From JBEBSD01 sp040394475 (GTDB lineage Bacteria > Bacteroidota > Bacteroidia > Cytophagales > Spirosomataceae), in the NCBI GenBank assembly GCA_040394475.1, contig JBEBSD010000024.1, positions 1 to 64,000 on the forward strand: DNA of 64,000 nucleotides, given 5' to 3'. Position 1 is the stretch's first letter. The number at the start of each line of letters is the position of its first letter. Under the pieces are notes generated by a model that did no database searches, was not told where the DNA came from, and worked only from the letters and a program-made list of their open reading frames with translations. Shown here piece by piece: positions 17,586 through 26,805 of the stretch. The position numbers and the translations under genes were made by a program.

Positions 17586-19319
17586 TCAAATTGTAAACTC
17601 CATGGTAAAAACCAATCCGGAAGAGGCCTGACCATTCCGATAGCTAAACTGACCGGTGGCATCCAGCTGTCCGGCCTGCATGTTGATCAGTTCCATCCCG
17701 AACGAACCGCCCTGGATCATCCCGGGAAAAACAGCGGAACTCTTTTTCCCTGACCCGTTCAGGTCCTCCTCATTCTGCGCTCCGTTGTCAGAAACTTCCA
17801 GCCGTAAACGATCCTTTTTTATGCGGATACACGATATTTTCAACTCGGGCGAAGCGTTATAAGGAAAGGCGTACTTGCAGGAGTTCGTAATCAGTTCATT
17901 GAGGATCATCCCCATTGGAATAATCTGATCGGGAGGAAGCGATACCGCATCGATAGTCAGTATTGTTTCCACATCCGAATAGCCGCAGGCCGCCAGAACC
18001 GTATCGGTAAGCTCCTCAATAAACCGCTCCGTATCTATTCCTGCAAGATGTTCTTCTTCATACAATTTCTGCTGTACCATCGCCATATATTCTACCCGAA
18101 GCCGGCTGTCCGTGAGTACTTGCCGGGCAAATTCATCCGACAGTCTCCGGGACTGAAGGTGCAGCATGCTGGCCATTACCTGCAGGTTATTTTTAACCCG
18201 GTGATTTTGTTCCCTTACCAGTGAAGCGTTGATGGCGCTGATGCGTTTATTTTTCCGGTAGAGGCGATAAAAGATCGTCCCTGTAACGATTGCAGCCGCA
18301 AACAGCATGGCCAGCGCCAGGATTAACCCGGTTTGCATCCTGAGGTTTCGCCGGTTCAGGTCAAGCTCGGTCCGTTGAGCTGCCAGTTCCGCTTCCTTTT
18401 TTTCCGTTTCAAATTCCACATTCAGGCGGCTGATGATGCTGTCGCGCTCATGACTCAGTCTTTCACGCTCCGTTAACCGGGTTAAAACCGAACTCCTATA
18501 CGCCTTTTCCCAGTCGCTTGTCTTCCGGTAATAAAACTCCGAAGCCCGCGTGAACATTGTCTCAACCTGAAAAGGCCAACTTCTTTTCTTATTGTATAAC
18601 TCCTTTACCTCCTCAAGCGTCTGCCCGGCAAGTTTAAACTGATCGCTTGCCGTATAAGCATTTAACAGTTCCATCAGTGTAGTGAGAGTGCTGTTTTCGT
18701 CGCCTCGCTCCCGGTATACCTTCAGGGCACTTTCCAGAGCCGGGGTCGCCCCGGACATATTAAATAGCGCCCGGAACCGGCCATTCAGCGAACTGGCTTT
18801 CGCCATTGCCAGTGTATCCTTCATTTGATACGCCAGTGTTTCATACAATTTGATATGCTCCTGTATAGGTGCAGCTTTTGACGGCTCTTTACGCGACGTC
18901 ATCAGCCCAATTTCCGCCAGTTGTCTGTACGCTTTCAGCAGGCCCTCGTCTGAACCAATCCGTTTGAATATCCCTTCCGCTCTGCCGGTATGCTGTAACG
19001 CCACTTCGAAACGATGCCGGGTGGCTTCCGTATCACTTATCCAAATATGCAGCCGACCCAATTCAAATGAGTCTCCGTGCGGTTCCAGCAGGGTAAGCGC
19101 TTTTAGAAAATGGCGCTGCGAACCCGAATAATCGCCCGCGATGAAATAGGCTTTCCCATACAGGTAATAAGCCTCCGCCAACAATTTCGGATCATTCTTC
19201 GCAAGGGCGTCCTGCTCTGTTTTCTGTGCATTCCGGATGCGGGAAGGGTCCGCTCCGTCTTGTCCGAAAACACCTGTTGCAACCAGCAAACAGGCCACTA
19301 TGACAACATAACGATCCAC
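17586..19319 (-). CDS. TPR sensor histidine kinase (HisKA_2 type)
   Basis: A 577-residue membrane histidine kinase. Signal peptide (1-19), a helical TPR-like sensor region exported to the periplasm (about 25-285), a coiled-coil stretch rich in Glu and Arg (about 285-330), one transmembrane helix (331-353), then a HisKA_2 dimerisation domain with the phospho-accepting His373 in QNHRVKNNLQVMASMLHLQ, and an ATPase domain with NELITNSCKYAFPYN. This architecture is frequent in Bacteroidota and couples to LytTR regulators, as here: the regulator gene follows within 12 bases. The signal detected is unknown. Confidence 0.92.
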   Translation of the reverse strand: MDRYVVIVACLLVATGVFGQDGADPSRIRNAQKTEQDALAKNDPKLLAEAYYLYGKAYFIAGDYSGSQRHFLKALTLLEPHGDSFELGRLHIWISDTEATRHRFEVALQHTGRAEGIFKRIGSDEGLLKAYRQLAEIGLMTSRKEPSKAAPIQEHIKLYETLAYQMKDTLAMAKASSLNGRFRALFNMSGATPALESALKVYRERGDENSTLTTLMELLNAYTASDQFKLAGQTLEEVKELYNKKRSWPFQVETMFTRASEFYYRKTSDWEKAYRSSVLTRLTERERLSHERDSIISRLNVEFETEKKEAELAAQRTELDLNRRNLRMQTGLILALAMLFAAAIVTGTIFYRLYRKNKRISAINASLVREQNHRVKNNLQVMASMLHLQSRRLSDEFARQVLTDSRLRVEYMAMVQQKLYEEEHLAGIDTERFIEELTDTVLAACGYSDVETILTIDAVSLPPDQIIPMGMILNELITNSCKYAFPYNASPELKISCIRIKKDRLRLEVSDNGAQNEEDLNGSGKKSSAVFPGMIQGGSFGMELINMQAGQLDATGQFSYRNGQASSGLVFTMEFTI

Positions 19320-19792
19320 AGGAGAATCAGGGTTTTAATACTACTACCATTGCAATATAGCCAACAAGCCCCAAATTAAAAACCCTTTGAATACTTCTAT
19401 GTGACAAATATTGCAGGGGAATTAATCCGTTCCTAATGAGCCGCGCGGCCAGTGGTATCGCCGGCGTCCGAAAGCGTCGCATATCTTTATCGGCGACGGA
19501 AGCAGCCCGGTCCCGGCTATTCGCAGTACTTGCTCCATCCGCCCGTAATAGGTATACGATCGATCTCGGTATAAAGAAATCACAAAAAGAATACCCGAAA
19601 CAATGGAAAAGAAAAGTGGTTTATAATCGAGACTTAATTAACTGGAAAAAGGGGAAACTTTTACAAAATACCTGCCAAGTCCGGAATCTGCCAAGTAGCG
19701 CTTTCCGAATGACCAGAAAATGCTTTCCAACTACCAATTTGTTTTCCGGAGAAGAAACCAATCAATCTCAAAAGTAGGGATAAGCCCCCCTC
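19320..19792. other. Intergenic region without a supported gene
   Basis: 473 bases between two leftward genes. A 113-codon plus-strand frame (19436-19777) is present, but its translation is Arg/Ser/Lys-rich with no domain character, and it lies opposite to both flanking genes, so I do not call it. No tRNA fold, strong hairpin or repeat was seen. Near-match promoter sequences for the kinase gene are weak. Confidence 0.5.
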
Positions 19793-21367
19793 TCACTTTC
19801 CCCGGACACCTCCACCCAGATAGGCACAGCTGAGGAGTTTTCCGACGCCTTCAAACGCTACTTCGTCTTTGATATAGCCGTGGGCCACCCGTAAGGGTTG
19901 GGTCAGGTTGTTGTCCCCCATCGACACATCCACATCATCCATCGTAAACTGGCAGGGATGTTCGTACCCTGATGCCTGGGTGATCTCGATGATTTCTTTC
20001 GTAATGGTTTTGACGTAATTATAGAACCGCTCACTTTTCAGCGTAGGATCAAGGCCTGCCGTCAGCCATTTATTATTGGTCGTTATCCCGGTAGGGCAGC
20101 GATTGGTATGACAAATTTGTGCCTGGATACATCCGATGGACATCATCGCTTCCCGCGCCACATTGATAACATCTGCTCCCATTGCAAACGCCATAATCGC
20201 CTTATCCGGCAGCCCCAGCTTTCCAGATGCGATAAATGTCACGCGGTCAGTAAGCCGGTATTGCTGGAAAATCCGGTATACTTTTCCGAAACCGTAGACA
20301 AAAGGCAGCGAAACGTGATCGGCGAACGACGGCGGCGCGGCGCCGGTGCCTCCCTCTCCCCCGTCGATGGTAATAAAATCCGGTCCCTTGCCGGTTTCGA
20401 CCATGACCTTTGCCAATTTTTCCCACATATCCAATTTCCCGACAGCAGCCTTGATTCCCACCGGTAAACCGGTTGCTGCAGCCATTTCCTCTATAAATCC
20501 AACCATTCCCCGTACCCCTGAAAAGGCTGTGTGATAAGGCCTGGAGACTACATCCTGCCCCATCGGGACATGGCGGATTGCTGCGATTTCGGGTGTAATC
20601 TTACTGGCCGGCAGTACCCCTCCCTTTCCCGGCTTGGCCCCTTGTGACAGTTTCAGCTCGAGCATTCTGACAAAAGGATTTGCAGTCGTCAGCTTCACCA
20701 GTTTCTCCATATTGAAGTCACCCTTTTCGTCGCGTACCCCGAAGTAGGACGTTCCGATGTTCAGCACCACATCAGCGCCAAACTTGTGATAGGGCGACAA
20801 CCCGCCCTCCCCGGTATTATGATAATTCCCAAACTTCAGGGCGCCTTTGTTCAGGGCTTCCACTGCATTGGCCGACAAGGATCCGAAGCTCATCGCACTG
20901 ATATTCACGACTGATTTGGGACGATAGGGCTTTTCCCGCCGGTGGTACAAGCCAATCACCTTGGCAGACGGCAAGGCATAATGCAACGGATCCTCCGGGT
21001 TTTCGACACTGTGCGGATGCGCATCCGGGAGCCTGATCGGGAGCAGCGCCGGTTTTATCAGGACATACCCGGGGCTTGACATATCCTGGTCGGTCCCGAA
21101 CCCCTGGTAATTATTTTCCCGTTTGGAGGAAGCATAAATCCACGACCGCTGGCGCCGGTTAAAGGGAAGCTCTTCCCGGTTGTTGGCGACAATATACTGC
21201 CTTATTTCGGGACCGATGGACTCGATCATATACCGGAAATGCCCCAGCACCGGAAAATTGTGCTGAATCGTGTGCCGGTTTTGCAGGACATCGCGGATGG
21301 CCAGCGCCCCTAATCCTATCAGTAAATATCCCCACCAGGAGATTTGGGACAACCATTCAATAATCAT
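19793..21367 (-). CDS. FMN-binding glutamate synthase-family protein
   Basis: A 524-residue protein made of a single N-terminal membrane helix (about 8-25) and the FMN-binding central domain of glutamate synthase. Flavin-binding glycine motif GGEGGTGAAPPSF and the Fe-S cysteine pattern C-x5-C-x4-C (CIQAQICHTNRC) are present. The glutaminase and NADPH-binding parts of true glutamate synthase are missing, so it is a stand-alone, membrane-attached relative whose reaction is not known. Its start overlaps the end of aroA by 11 bases, indicating translational coupling. Confidence 0.92.
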   Translation of the reverse strand: MIIEWLSQISWWGYLLIGLGALAIRDVLQNRHTIQHNFPVLGHFRYMIESIGPEIRQYIVANNREELPFNRRQRSWIYASSKRENNYQGFGTDQDMSSPGYVLIKPALLPIRLPDAHPHSVENPEDPLHYALPSAKVIGLYHRREKPYRPKSVVNISAMSFGSLSANAVEALNKGALKFGNYHNTGEGGLSPYHKFGADVVLNIGTSYFGVRDEKGDFNMEKLVKLTTANPFVRMLELKLSQGAKPGKGGVLPASKITPEIAAIRHVPMGQDVVSRPYHTAFSGVRGMVGFIEEMAAATGLPVGIKAAVGKLDMWEKLAKVMVETGKGPDFITIDGGEGGTGAAPPSFADHVSLPFVYGFGKVYRIFQQYRLTDRVTFIASGKLGLPDKAIMAFAMGADVINVAREAMMSIGCIQAQICHTNRCPTGITTNNKWLTAGLDPTLKSERFYNYVKTITKEIIEITQASGYEHPCQFTMDDVDVSMGDNNLTQPLRVAHGYIKDEVAFEGVGKLLSCAYLGGGVRGK

Positions 21368-22595
21368 AGTGCAATTGGGTTACTTTACTTAAATCGTCCC
21401 AGAAACCGGGATACGACTTCACAACAACGCCTGGTTCCTCAATCACCACCGGCCGCACAATCCCTACGGGAGCGAACGCCATCGCCATCCGGTGATCATC
21501 ATAAGTAGCGATTACCGGGACGCCAGCTTCTCCGCTCCCGGGGACGCTCACCACTTCGTACAAGTGATCTGCTTCAAGTTCATGCAGCCCGGCGCCTATT
21601 TTCCGGAGTTCGGCCTGTAATGCGGCCACCCGGTCTGTTTCTTTTATTTTCAAACTCTCAATGCCTGTCATGCGCAGGGGAATCCCCTTTGCCGCACAAC
21701 AGACGGCTACGGTCTGAACCAGATCCGGGCACCCGGAAAAGTCATACTCCAGCGATGCTGCCGCCGGCTGCTTGCGCAAAAGCACCCCCCGATCCGTAAA
21801 TGTACTGGCGACCCCCAGTCCCTTCATGATACCGGCAATAGCGCTGTCGCCCTGCAGCGAATCACTTTTCAACCCTAACAATTCGACCTCCGCCTCTTCC
21901 GCAAGCGCTACGACACTGTACCAATAGCTTGCTCCTGACCAGTCCGACTCTACTGCAAAAGGTACGGCCCGGTAGGTTTGCGCCGGCACGGTGATGCTGC
22001 CTGCCTCCCAATCGGCTTCATGCGTTACCCCAAAATGACTCATTTGACGGAGCGTCATTTCGATGTAGGGACGCGACCCTATTTCACCGTCCAGGTGCAA
22101 AACAAGTCCTTCCGGCAGTGTCGGTGCGATCATCAGGAGAGCAGAAATAAACTGGCTGCTGACATTACTTTTGACGGTCAGCTCCCTCGTACCCGAATAC
22201 ACAAATCCTCCGAGTTTCATCGGCGGATATCCCTCCTTTCCCTCATAGGTAATACCGGCCCCCAATGTGCGGAGGGCTTCTACCAGGATGCCAATCGGCC
22301 GTTCGCACATCCGTGGTGTTCCCGTCATTCGTTTAGACTGGCCTGTTACGGCGAAATAGGCGGTCAGGAAGCGCATGGTAGCGCCCGCATCGATGACATC
22401 CGCCACTTCTTCGTCCGATCGCAGCAGGCGCTGCATCGTCTGGGAATCCCGCGCCTCCGATACGTTCGACAATTCGCTTTTGAACCCGGTCAGCGCGTTG
22501 ATGATCAGCGCGCGGTTACTTTCACTCTTGGATGCCGCTAACCGGATCACAGCTTGTACAGGGGTTTCTACCGGGTTAATCAATACAGATTTCAA
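21357..22595 (-). CDS. aroA: 3-phosphoshikimate 1-carboxyvinyltransferase (EPSP synthase)
   Basis: A 412-residue AroA, which joins shikimate-3-phosphate and phosphoenolpyruvate in the chorismate pathway. Conserved blocks are LAASKSESNRALI near the start, DAGATMRFLTAYFA (about 85), VKSNVSSQFISALL (about 165), and the C-terminal IKETDRVAAL and YDDHRMAMAFAP. The family core is complete. It lies 44 bases after a GH2 gene and overlaps the following FMN protein. The second aromatic-pathway locus in the window (tyrA) is 8 kb away. A small GTGGC/GCCAC hairpin sits in the gap upstream. Confidence 0.96.
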   Translation of the reverse strand: MKSVLINPVETPVQAVIRLAASKSESNRALIINALTGFKSELSNVSEARDSQTMQRLLRSDEEVADVIDAGATMRFLTAYFAVTGQSKRMTGTPRMCERPIGILVEALRTLGAGITYEGKEGYPPMKLGGFVYSGTRELTVKSNVSSQFISALLMIAPTLPEGLVLHLDGEIGSRPYIEMTLRQMSHFGVTHEADWEAGSITVPAQTYRAVPFAVESDWSGASYWYSVVALAEEAEVELLGLKSDSLQGDSAIAGIMKGLGVASTFTDRGVLLRKQPAAASLEYDFSGCPDLVQTVAVCCAAKGIPLRMTGIESLKIKETDRVAALQAELRKIGAGLHELEADHLYEVVSVPGSGEAGVPVIATYDDHRMAMAFAPVGIVRPVVIEEPGVVVKSYPGFWDDLSKVTQLHYDY

Positions 22596-22613
22596 AATAC
22601 TATTGGTTAAACT

Positions 22614-22627
22614 GTGGCCTTCGCCAC
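22614..22627 (-). terminator. Small hairpin between the GH2 gene and aroA
   Basis: Stem GTGGC/GCCAC with a four-base loop, located 13 bases after the GH2 stop and 19 bases before the aroA start. There is no T run. It may separate the two transcripts or just stabilise the upstream mRNA. Confidence 0.3.
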
Positions 22628-22639
22628 GATCCGTTGGAT

Positions 22640-24466
22640 TTATTTTTGATACAGTTCCTGGTGCAATTCTTTCAATTTACTTTCCGGAATTTTCACCTGC
22701 TTCCTGTCATAGGTCATCAACCCGTTCGTTTCAATTTCCACATCCGTTGTCTGGGTGTATACGGCAGCAGACAGCCCTCTTTTAATCAGGGGTTTCAGAT
22801 CGTGCATCAGCCTGGTATACCGGGTAAGTAATTCTTCGTTGTTCTTAAAACTCTGATACCCCCAATTATTCTTGTCCTGCCAGGTATGATCGGCGACGGG
22901 CAGCCCTAATCCCCCGAATTCTCCCAACACAATGATCTGTGTTTTGCCAAACAAATCCGGTCTCGGCATTACCGGGTCGGGATAGTTATGCATGTCGATA
23001 ATATGTCCTGTGGGGACAAAATTCCCGCCGCTGGCACTGTTGACCAGCCGCGAGGGGTCGTACTGCATGGTCCATTCCGTAATTTCCGCCGTTTTAAACT
23101 GTCCCCAGGCTTCGTTAAAAGGCACCCACACTACAATGGACGGGAAATGGTAGTGGGCATCCATAATCGCTTTCCATTCCGTTTTAAAAATGGCTTCCGA
23201 TTCCGGCGTCCGGTCTTTATCGGTTTCTCTTCCGGTGATTCCCGGGCGCTGCTCCCACACGTTGCCCATATCGCCGCTGGGCATATCCTGCCAGACGAGC
23301 ATCCCCAACCGGTCACAATGATAGTACCAACGGGCCGGCTCTACCTTCACATGCTTACGGATCATATTAAAGCCCATTTCCCTCGTTTTTTCAATATCGA
23401 ACAAAAGGGCTTCATCGGTCGGTGCGGTATACAGCCCGTCGGGCCACCACCCCTGATCCAGCGGGCCATACTGAAATACGAATTCATTATTCAGCAACAT
23501 GCGCTGAATCCCTGATTCATCCGGCTGCATGCTGATTTTCCGCATGCCGAAATAACTCTTCACCGCATCGATCACCTTTCCTTTCCGGAGCACTTCCACT
23601 TTGAGATGATATAAGAACGGCTGAGCCGGTGACCAGGATCTGGCATCCGGAATGTTGAGCACGACATCCTGCCCGGGCCTGGTTGTACCTTCCGCCACCG
23701 CGTTGCTTCCGTCCAGTACCGTGATGCGCACCTGATCATCCGCTGCAGCGCCGGCCACCTCCGGCAGGATATTGACCGACTTGGAATCAAAATACGGAGT
23801 ATTTTTCAATCCGGTCAGATAGGTTTCCGGAACAGTTTCCAGCCACACGGTCTGCCAGATACCCGTCACCGGGGTATACCAGATTCCATGCGGGTCCTTC
23901 ACCTGCTTCCCACGGGGCTGCGGGCCTTCGTCCGAGGGATCCCACACCCTGACAACCAGCTCCTGCGAAGCAGATTTTCCGAGCAGCGGGGTCACATCAA
24001 AGCTGAACGGGTCATACCCGCCCCGGTGCAAACCGGCTTTTTGCCCGTTTACAAACACCTCTGCTTCCCAGTCGACCGCTCCAAAATGCAGGAGGAGCCT
24101 TTTTCCTTTCAGATTTTTAGGCGCCGAAAAGGTGGTTTTATACCACAATTCCTGCTCTTTGCCGACATTTTTTCCCACTCCCGAGAGTGACGATTCTATC
24201 GCAAACGGCACCAATATATTCCCCTGATAAGTGGCAGGCTTCGCGCCGGCTTTAGGCTGAACAGCATATTCCCACAGGCCGTTCAGGTTTACCCAGTCTT
24301 CCCGTACCAACTGGGGCCGGGGGTATTCCGGCAACGGCTTGCCGGGATCTACGTTCGTTGCCCAGGGCGATTTGATCTTATCGCCGGCCGGCTTCCATTC
24401 CTGGGCATTCAGGCCGGTTAAAAGGAGCAGGCATAAAAAACCTGTAAGGCCAGTACTACGCTTCAT
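22640..24466 (-). CDS. Secreted glycoside hydrolase family 2 protein
   Basis: A 608-residue GH2 enzyme with a signal peptide cut after LNAQ. Order: jelly-roll sugar-binding domain (about 45-215, motif LLLHFGAVDWEAEVFVNG), immunoglobulin-like middle domain (about 220-310), and TIM barrel (about 315-600). The acid/base Glu lies in WVPFNEAWGQ and the nucleophile Glu in VLGEFGG, so both catalytic residues are present. GH2 includes beta-galactosidases, beta-glucuronidases and beta-mannosidases, and the sequence does not fix which. It may act outside the inner membrane on glycans. A perfect -7 box lies upstream at 24500-24507. Confidence 0.92.
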   Translation of the reverse strand: MKRSTGLTGFLCLLLLTGLNAQEWKPAGDKIKSPWATNVDPGKPLPEYPRPQLVREDWVNLNGLWEYAVQPKAGAKPATYQGNILVPFAIESSLSGVGKNVGKEQELWYKTTFSAPKNLKGKRLLLHFGAVDWEAEVFVNGQKAGLHRGGYDPFSFDVTPLLGKSASQELVVRVWDPSDEGPQPRGKQVKDPHGIWYTPVTGIWQTVWLETVPETYLTGLKNTPYFDSKSVNILPEVAGAAADDQVRITVLDGSNAVAEGTTRPGQDVVLNIPDARSWSPAQPFLYHLKVEVLRKGKVIDAVKSYFGMRKISMQPDESGIQRMLLNNEFVFQYGPLDQGWWPDGLYTAPTDEALLFDIEKTREMGFNMIRKHVKVEPARWYYHCDRLGMLVWQDMPSGDMGNVWEQRPGITGRETDKDRTPESEAIFKTEWKAIMDAHYHFPSIVVWVPFNEAWGQFKTAEITEWTMQYDPSRLVNSASGGNFVPTGHIIDMHNYPDPVMPRPDLFGKTQIIVLGEFGGLGLPVADHTWQDKNNWGYQSFKNNEELLTRYTRLMHDLKPLIKRGLSAAVYTQTTDVEIETNGLMTYDRKQVKIPESKLKELHQELYQK

Positions 24467-24499
24467 AAAGGTTTTGGTTCATGTACACAAACAAAAACT

Positions 24500-24507
24500 C
24501 AAATGTA
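24500..24507 (-). promoter_or_regulatory. -7 box upstream of the GH2 gene
   Basis: Minus-strand TACATTTG, a perfect TAnnTTTG match about 34 bases before the start codon. No TTG is found at the expected -33 spacing. Confidence 0.5.
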
Positions 24508-24684
24508 AAGAACTTCTGCGATTTCCGGCCTATCCGGGTGCGTGGTTCTTAGCAGCAACAGGCTCCTTCACGCGATCAGGGCGCTCCCCGGTTCTTTGCT
24601 GCTTTCCCGGTCTCCTGCCCTGATCCGCAATAGTTTGTCCTGTTTTTCGTTAGTTTGCCAGTATTTACCCGTTCATTCTTCCGC

Positions 24685-25665
24685 ATGAGATTAAACTCCC
24701 TTTCCCGGGCCATTGCTTTGCTGCTGGTCCCTTGTGCCGGCTTCGGCCAGCAATTGAACCTCAGCCGGCTTTTTTACCCTAATGCGACACTGAGAGCCGA
24801 GCATTACATCCCCGCCGCTACCGGTTCGGGTGCCGATTATGGCTTAACCCGGACCAGTTTGCTGGGATTCGTCCCGGTTCAGAGTGAGGTGCAAGCCGGG
24901 TTCAGCCTTCGCAAAAAATTCGATCTCCGTGCCGTCCACACGCTCCTGTACGGACATTACTCACACGTATCTCCTACCCTGGGCAGCATTGTCACACCTG
25001 AAAACGGTTACAAATCGGTGTCCCTGGGGGTCATCCGCTTACAGGCGAGCCTTAAAGACAGGCTTTGGGTGTACGGCGGAGGACTGGGCATTTCAGAATC
25101 CAACGAATCGTTTTTCACCCCACAGCCGCATCTCTGGGGCGGCGCTGCCCGCATGCGCATTTTTGGCCTGCAAACACAGCTTTTTTACGGCTCCATCCTG
25201 GCTTACAACCAAAAGCTATACGTCATTCCGGTATTCGGGATCAATAAACGATTTAACAAACATTGGCGGGCCACAGCTATTCTGCCCTTTACAGCTTCCG
25301 TCCGGTACAATGTGCGTCATTGGCTGAACACGGAGTTTATTGCGGGTCTCAACGGCTATAGCAGTGGTTTCCGGGTCGAAACAGCCGAAGAGAAGTTGCT
25401 GCGCCGGGAAAATTACCACCACATTAAAACGGGGATTGCACTCAACGCACATGTACTGTCGGTCTTCAACATTTCGCTTGAAGGTGGATTGGCCGGTATC
25501 AGAGGACTTAAAATGGTCAACAGCGCCCGGCAACAACTGGAAACGAATAATCCCGCAGCCGCACCGTATGTCGGAGTAAGTATCCGGTATATCACTTCCA
25601 AATCCAAATTATCCTCCAAATTCACACGAAAGCTCGGAATTGCGGAAAGTGGGTTGAATTGGTGA
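24685..25665 (+). CDS. Outer membrane beta-barrel protein (DUF6268-like)
   Basis: A 326-residue protein with a signal peptide (to about residue 21, GFGQ), followed by alternating amphipathic strands with many aromatic and Gly residues, as expected for an outer-membrane barrel. It resembles the DUF6268 group of Bacteroidota barrel proteins, but I am not certain of the family. Function is unknown; it may be a pore or a structural envelope protein. ATG 24685 is chosen over a TTG at 24655 because it gives a normal signal peptide. The next gene, rfaE1, is separated by a heptamer repeat array. Confidence 0.75.
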   Translation: MRLNSLSRAIALLLVPCAGFGQQLNLSRLFYPNATLRAEHYIPAATGSGADYGLTRTSLLGFVPVQSEVQAGFSLRKKFDLRAVHTLLYGHYSHVSPTLGSIVTPENGYKSVSLGVIRLQASLKDRLWVYGGGLGISESNESFFTPQPHLWGGAARMRIFGLQTQLFYGSILAYNQKLYVIPVFGINKRFNKHWRATAILPFTASVRYNVRHWLNTEFIAGLNGYSSGFRVETAEEKLLRRENYHHIKTGIALNAHVLSVFNISLEGGLAGIRGLKMVNSARQQLETNNPAAAPYVGVSIRYITSKSKLSSKFTRKLGIAESGLNW

Positions 25666-25689
25666 GAAAATTTGAGAACTTTGCGGGCT

Positions 25690-25780
25690 GGCTATCGGCT
25701 ATCGGCTATCGGCTATCGGCTGTCGGCTGTCGGCTATCGGCTATCGGAAATCGGAAATCGGCTGTCGGAGATCAGAAATC
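25690..25780. repeat. Heptamer array B, GGCTATC type
   Basis: Thirteen consecutive 7-mers in one phase: four GGCTATC, two GGCTGTC, two GGCTATC, two GGAAATC, then GGCTGTC, GGAGATC and AGAAATC. It begins 24 bases after the barrel-gene stop and ends 32 bases before rfaE1. Sequence decay increases toward the right end. Confidence 0.92.
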
Positions 25781-25812
25781 GTAAATAAAACGAAACACCC
25801 ATTTTTATATAC

Positions 25813-26805
25813 ATGAATAAAACAATCGATCAGGTTTTCGAATCGTTCAATTCTCTCCGGGTATTGGTCGTAGGGGATGTTATGCTCGACTCCTATATAT
25901 GGGGCAGGGCCGACCGTATTTCGCCTGAGGCGCCTGTACCGGTTGTTTCTGTGCAAAAAAGAGAATTCCGCCTCGGAGGTGCCGGCAACGTACTGCTTAA
26001 CCTTCAGGCGCTGGGCGCAGAAGCGTTTATTTGTACAGTGGTGGGGACTGACGGTGCGGGTGAAATCCTGGAGGCCCAGTTAACGGAGAAAAAATTAAAC
26101 TGCGAAGGCCTCATCAAAAGTCCCTCCCGGATCACAACCGTGAAGGAGCGGGTCATCGCCGGGTCGCAACAGATCGTCCGGATTGATATTGAAACCGATC
26201 TTTCGATCTCGTTAACCGAACAGGAGCAGCTGGTCGACAAAGCCAAAGAGCTGATCCCCTCCTGCGATGTGATCGTATTTGAGGATTACGACAAGGGTGT
26301 CCTGAACGCATCCACCATTGCCGCTATCACCGATTTTGCAAATGAACATGAGGTTCCTACGGTAGTAGATCCCAAAAAGCGCAATTTCATGGCTTACAAA
26401 AACGTGACCTTGTTCAAGCCCAACTTAAAGGAGCTGAGAGAAGGTTTTCAGAAAACGTTCGACATCGAGGACCGCGAGGCATTTGAGGGAGTCGTTAGCC
26501 AGCTGATCCGGACCCTTAATTGCAAAGGCGCGCTGATTACCCAATCGGAACGCGGGGTTTTTATAGATTTCGGTTCTGAACGGCATCATATTCCCGCACA
26601 TTTGCGCAACATTACCGATGTTTCCGGGGCCGGTGATACGGTCATCAGCATTGCAGCCTGTTGCATAGCCATCGGGCTCCCTCCCCGCGATGTCGCAGCC
26701 CTTTCTAATCTGGGAGGCGGACTGGTTTGTGAATCGGTCGGGGCCGTGCCGATCGAGAAAGACCGGCTCCTGGCCGAATTCCGTAAAGCCGCTCAACCCT
26801 CGTAA
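25813..26805 (+). CDS. rfaE1: PfkB-family kinase, D-glycero-beta-D-manno-heptose-7-phosphate kinase (RfaE1/HldE N-terminal type)
   Basis: A 330-residue ribokinase-fold sugar kinase. It matches the kinase half of HldE: GDVMLDSYIWG near the start, RISPEAPVPVV (about 36-46), LGGAGNVLLNLQALG, FEDYDKGVLN, and the C-terminal anion hole GAGDTV with catalytic Asp. The role would be phosphorylation of heptose-7-phosphate for ADP-heptose synthesis in lipopolysaccharide. No adenylyltransferase domain is fused and no other heptose genes are near, so the exact sugar is inferred. Its end overlaps the convergent aminotransferase by 13 bases. Confidence 0.88.
   Translation: MNKTIDQVFESFNSLRVLVVGDVMLDSYIWGRADRISPEAPVPVVSVQKREFRLGGAGNVLLNLQALGAEAFICTVVGTDGAGEILEAQLTEKKLNCEGLIKSPSRITTVKERVIAGSQQIVRIDIETDLSISLTEQEQLVDKAKELIPSCDVIVFEDYDKGVLNASTIAAITDFANEHEVPTVVDPKKRNFMAYKNVTLFKPNLKELREGFQKTFDIEDREAFEGVVSQLIRTLNCKGALITQSERGVFIDFGSERHHIPAHLRNITDVSGAGDTVISIAACCIAIGLPPRDVAALSNLGGGLVCESVGAVPIEKDRLLAEFRKAAQPS

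Noticed and set aside
19436..19777. 113-codon plus-strand open frame in the gap right of the histidine kinase
   Set aside because: No domain or signal character, Arg/Ser/Lys-rich composition, opposite strand to both neighbours and no promoter. More likely a chance frame.
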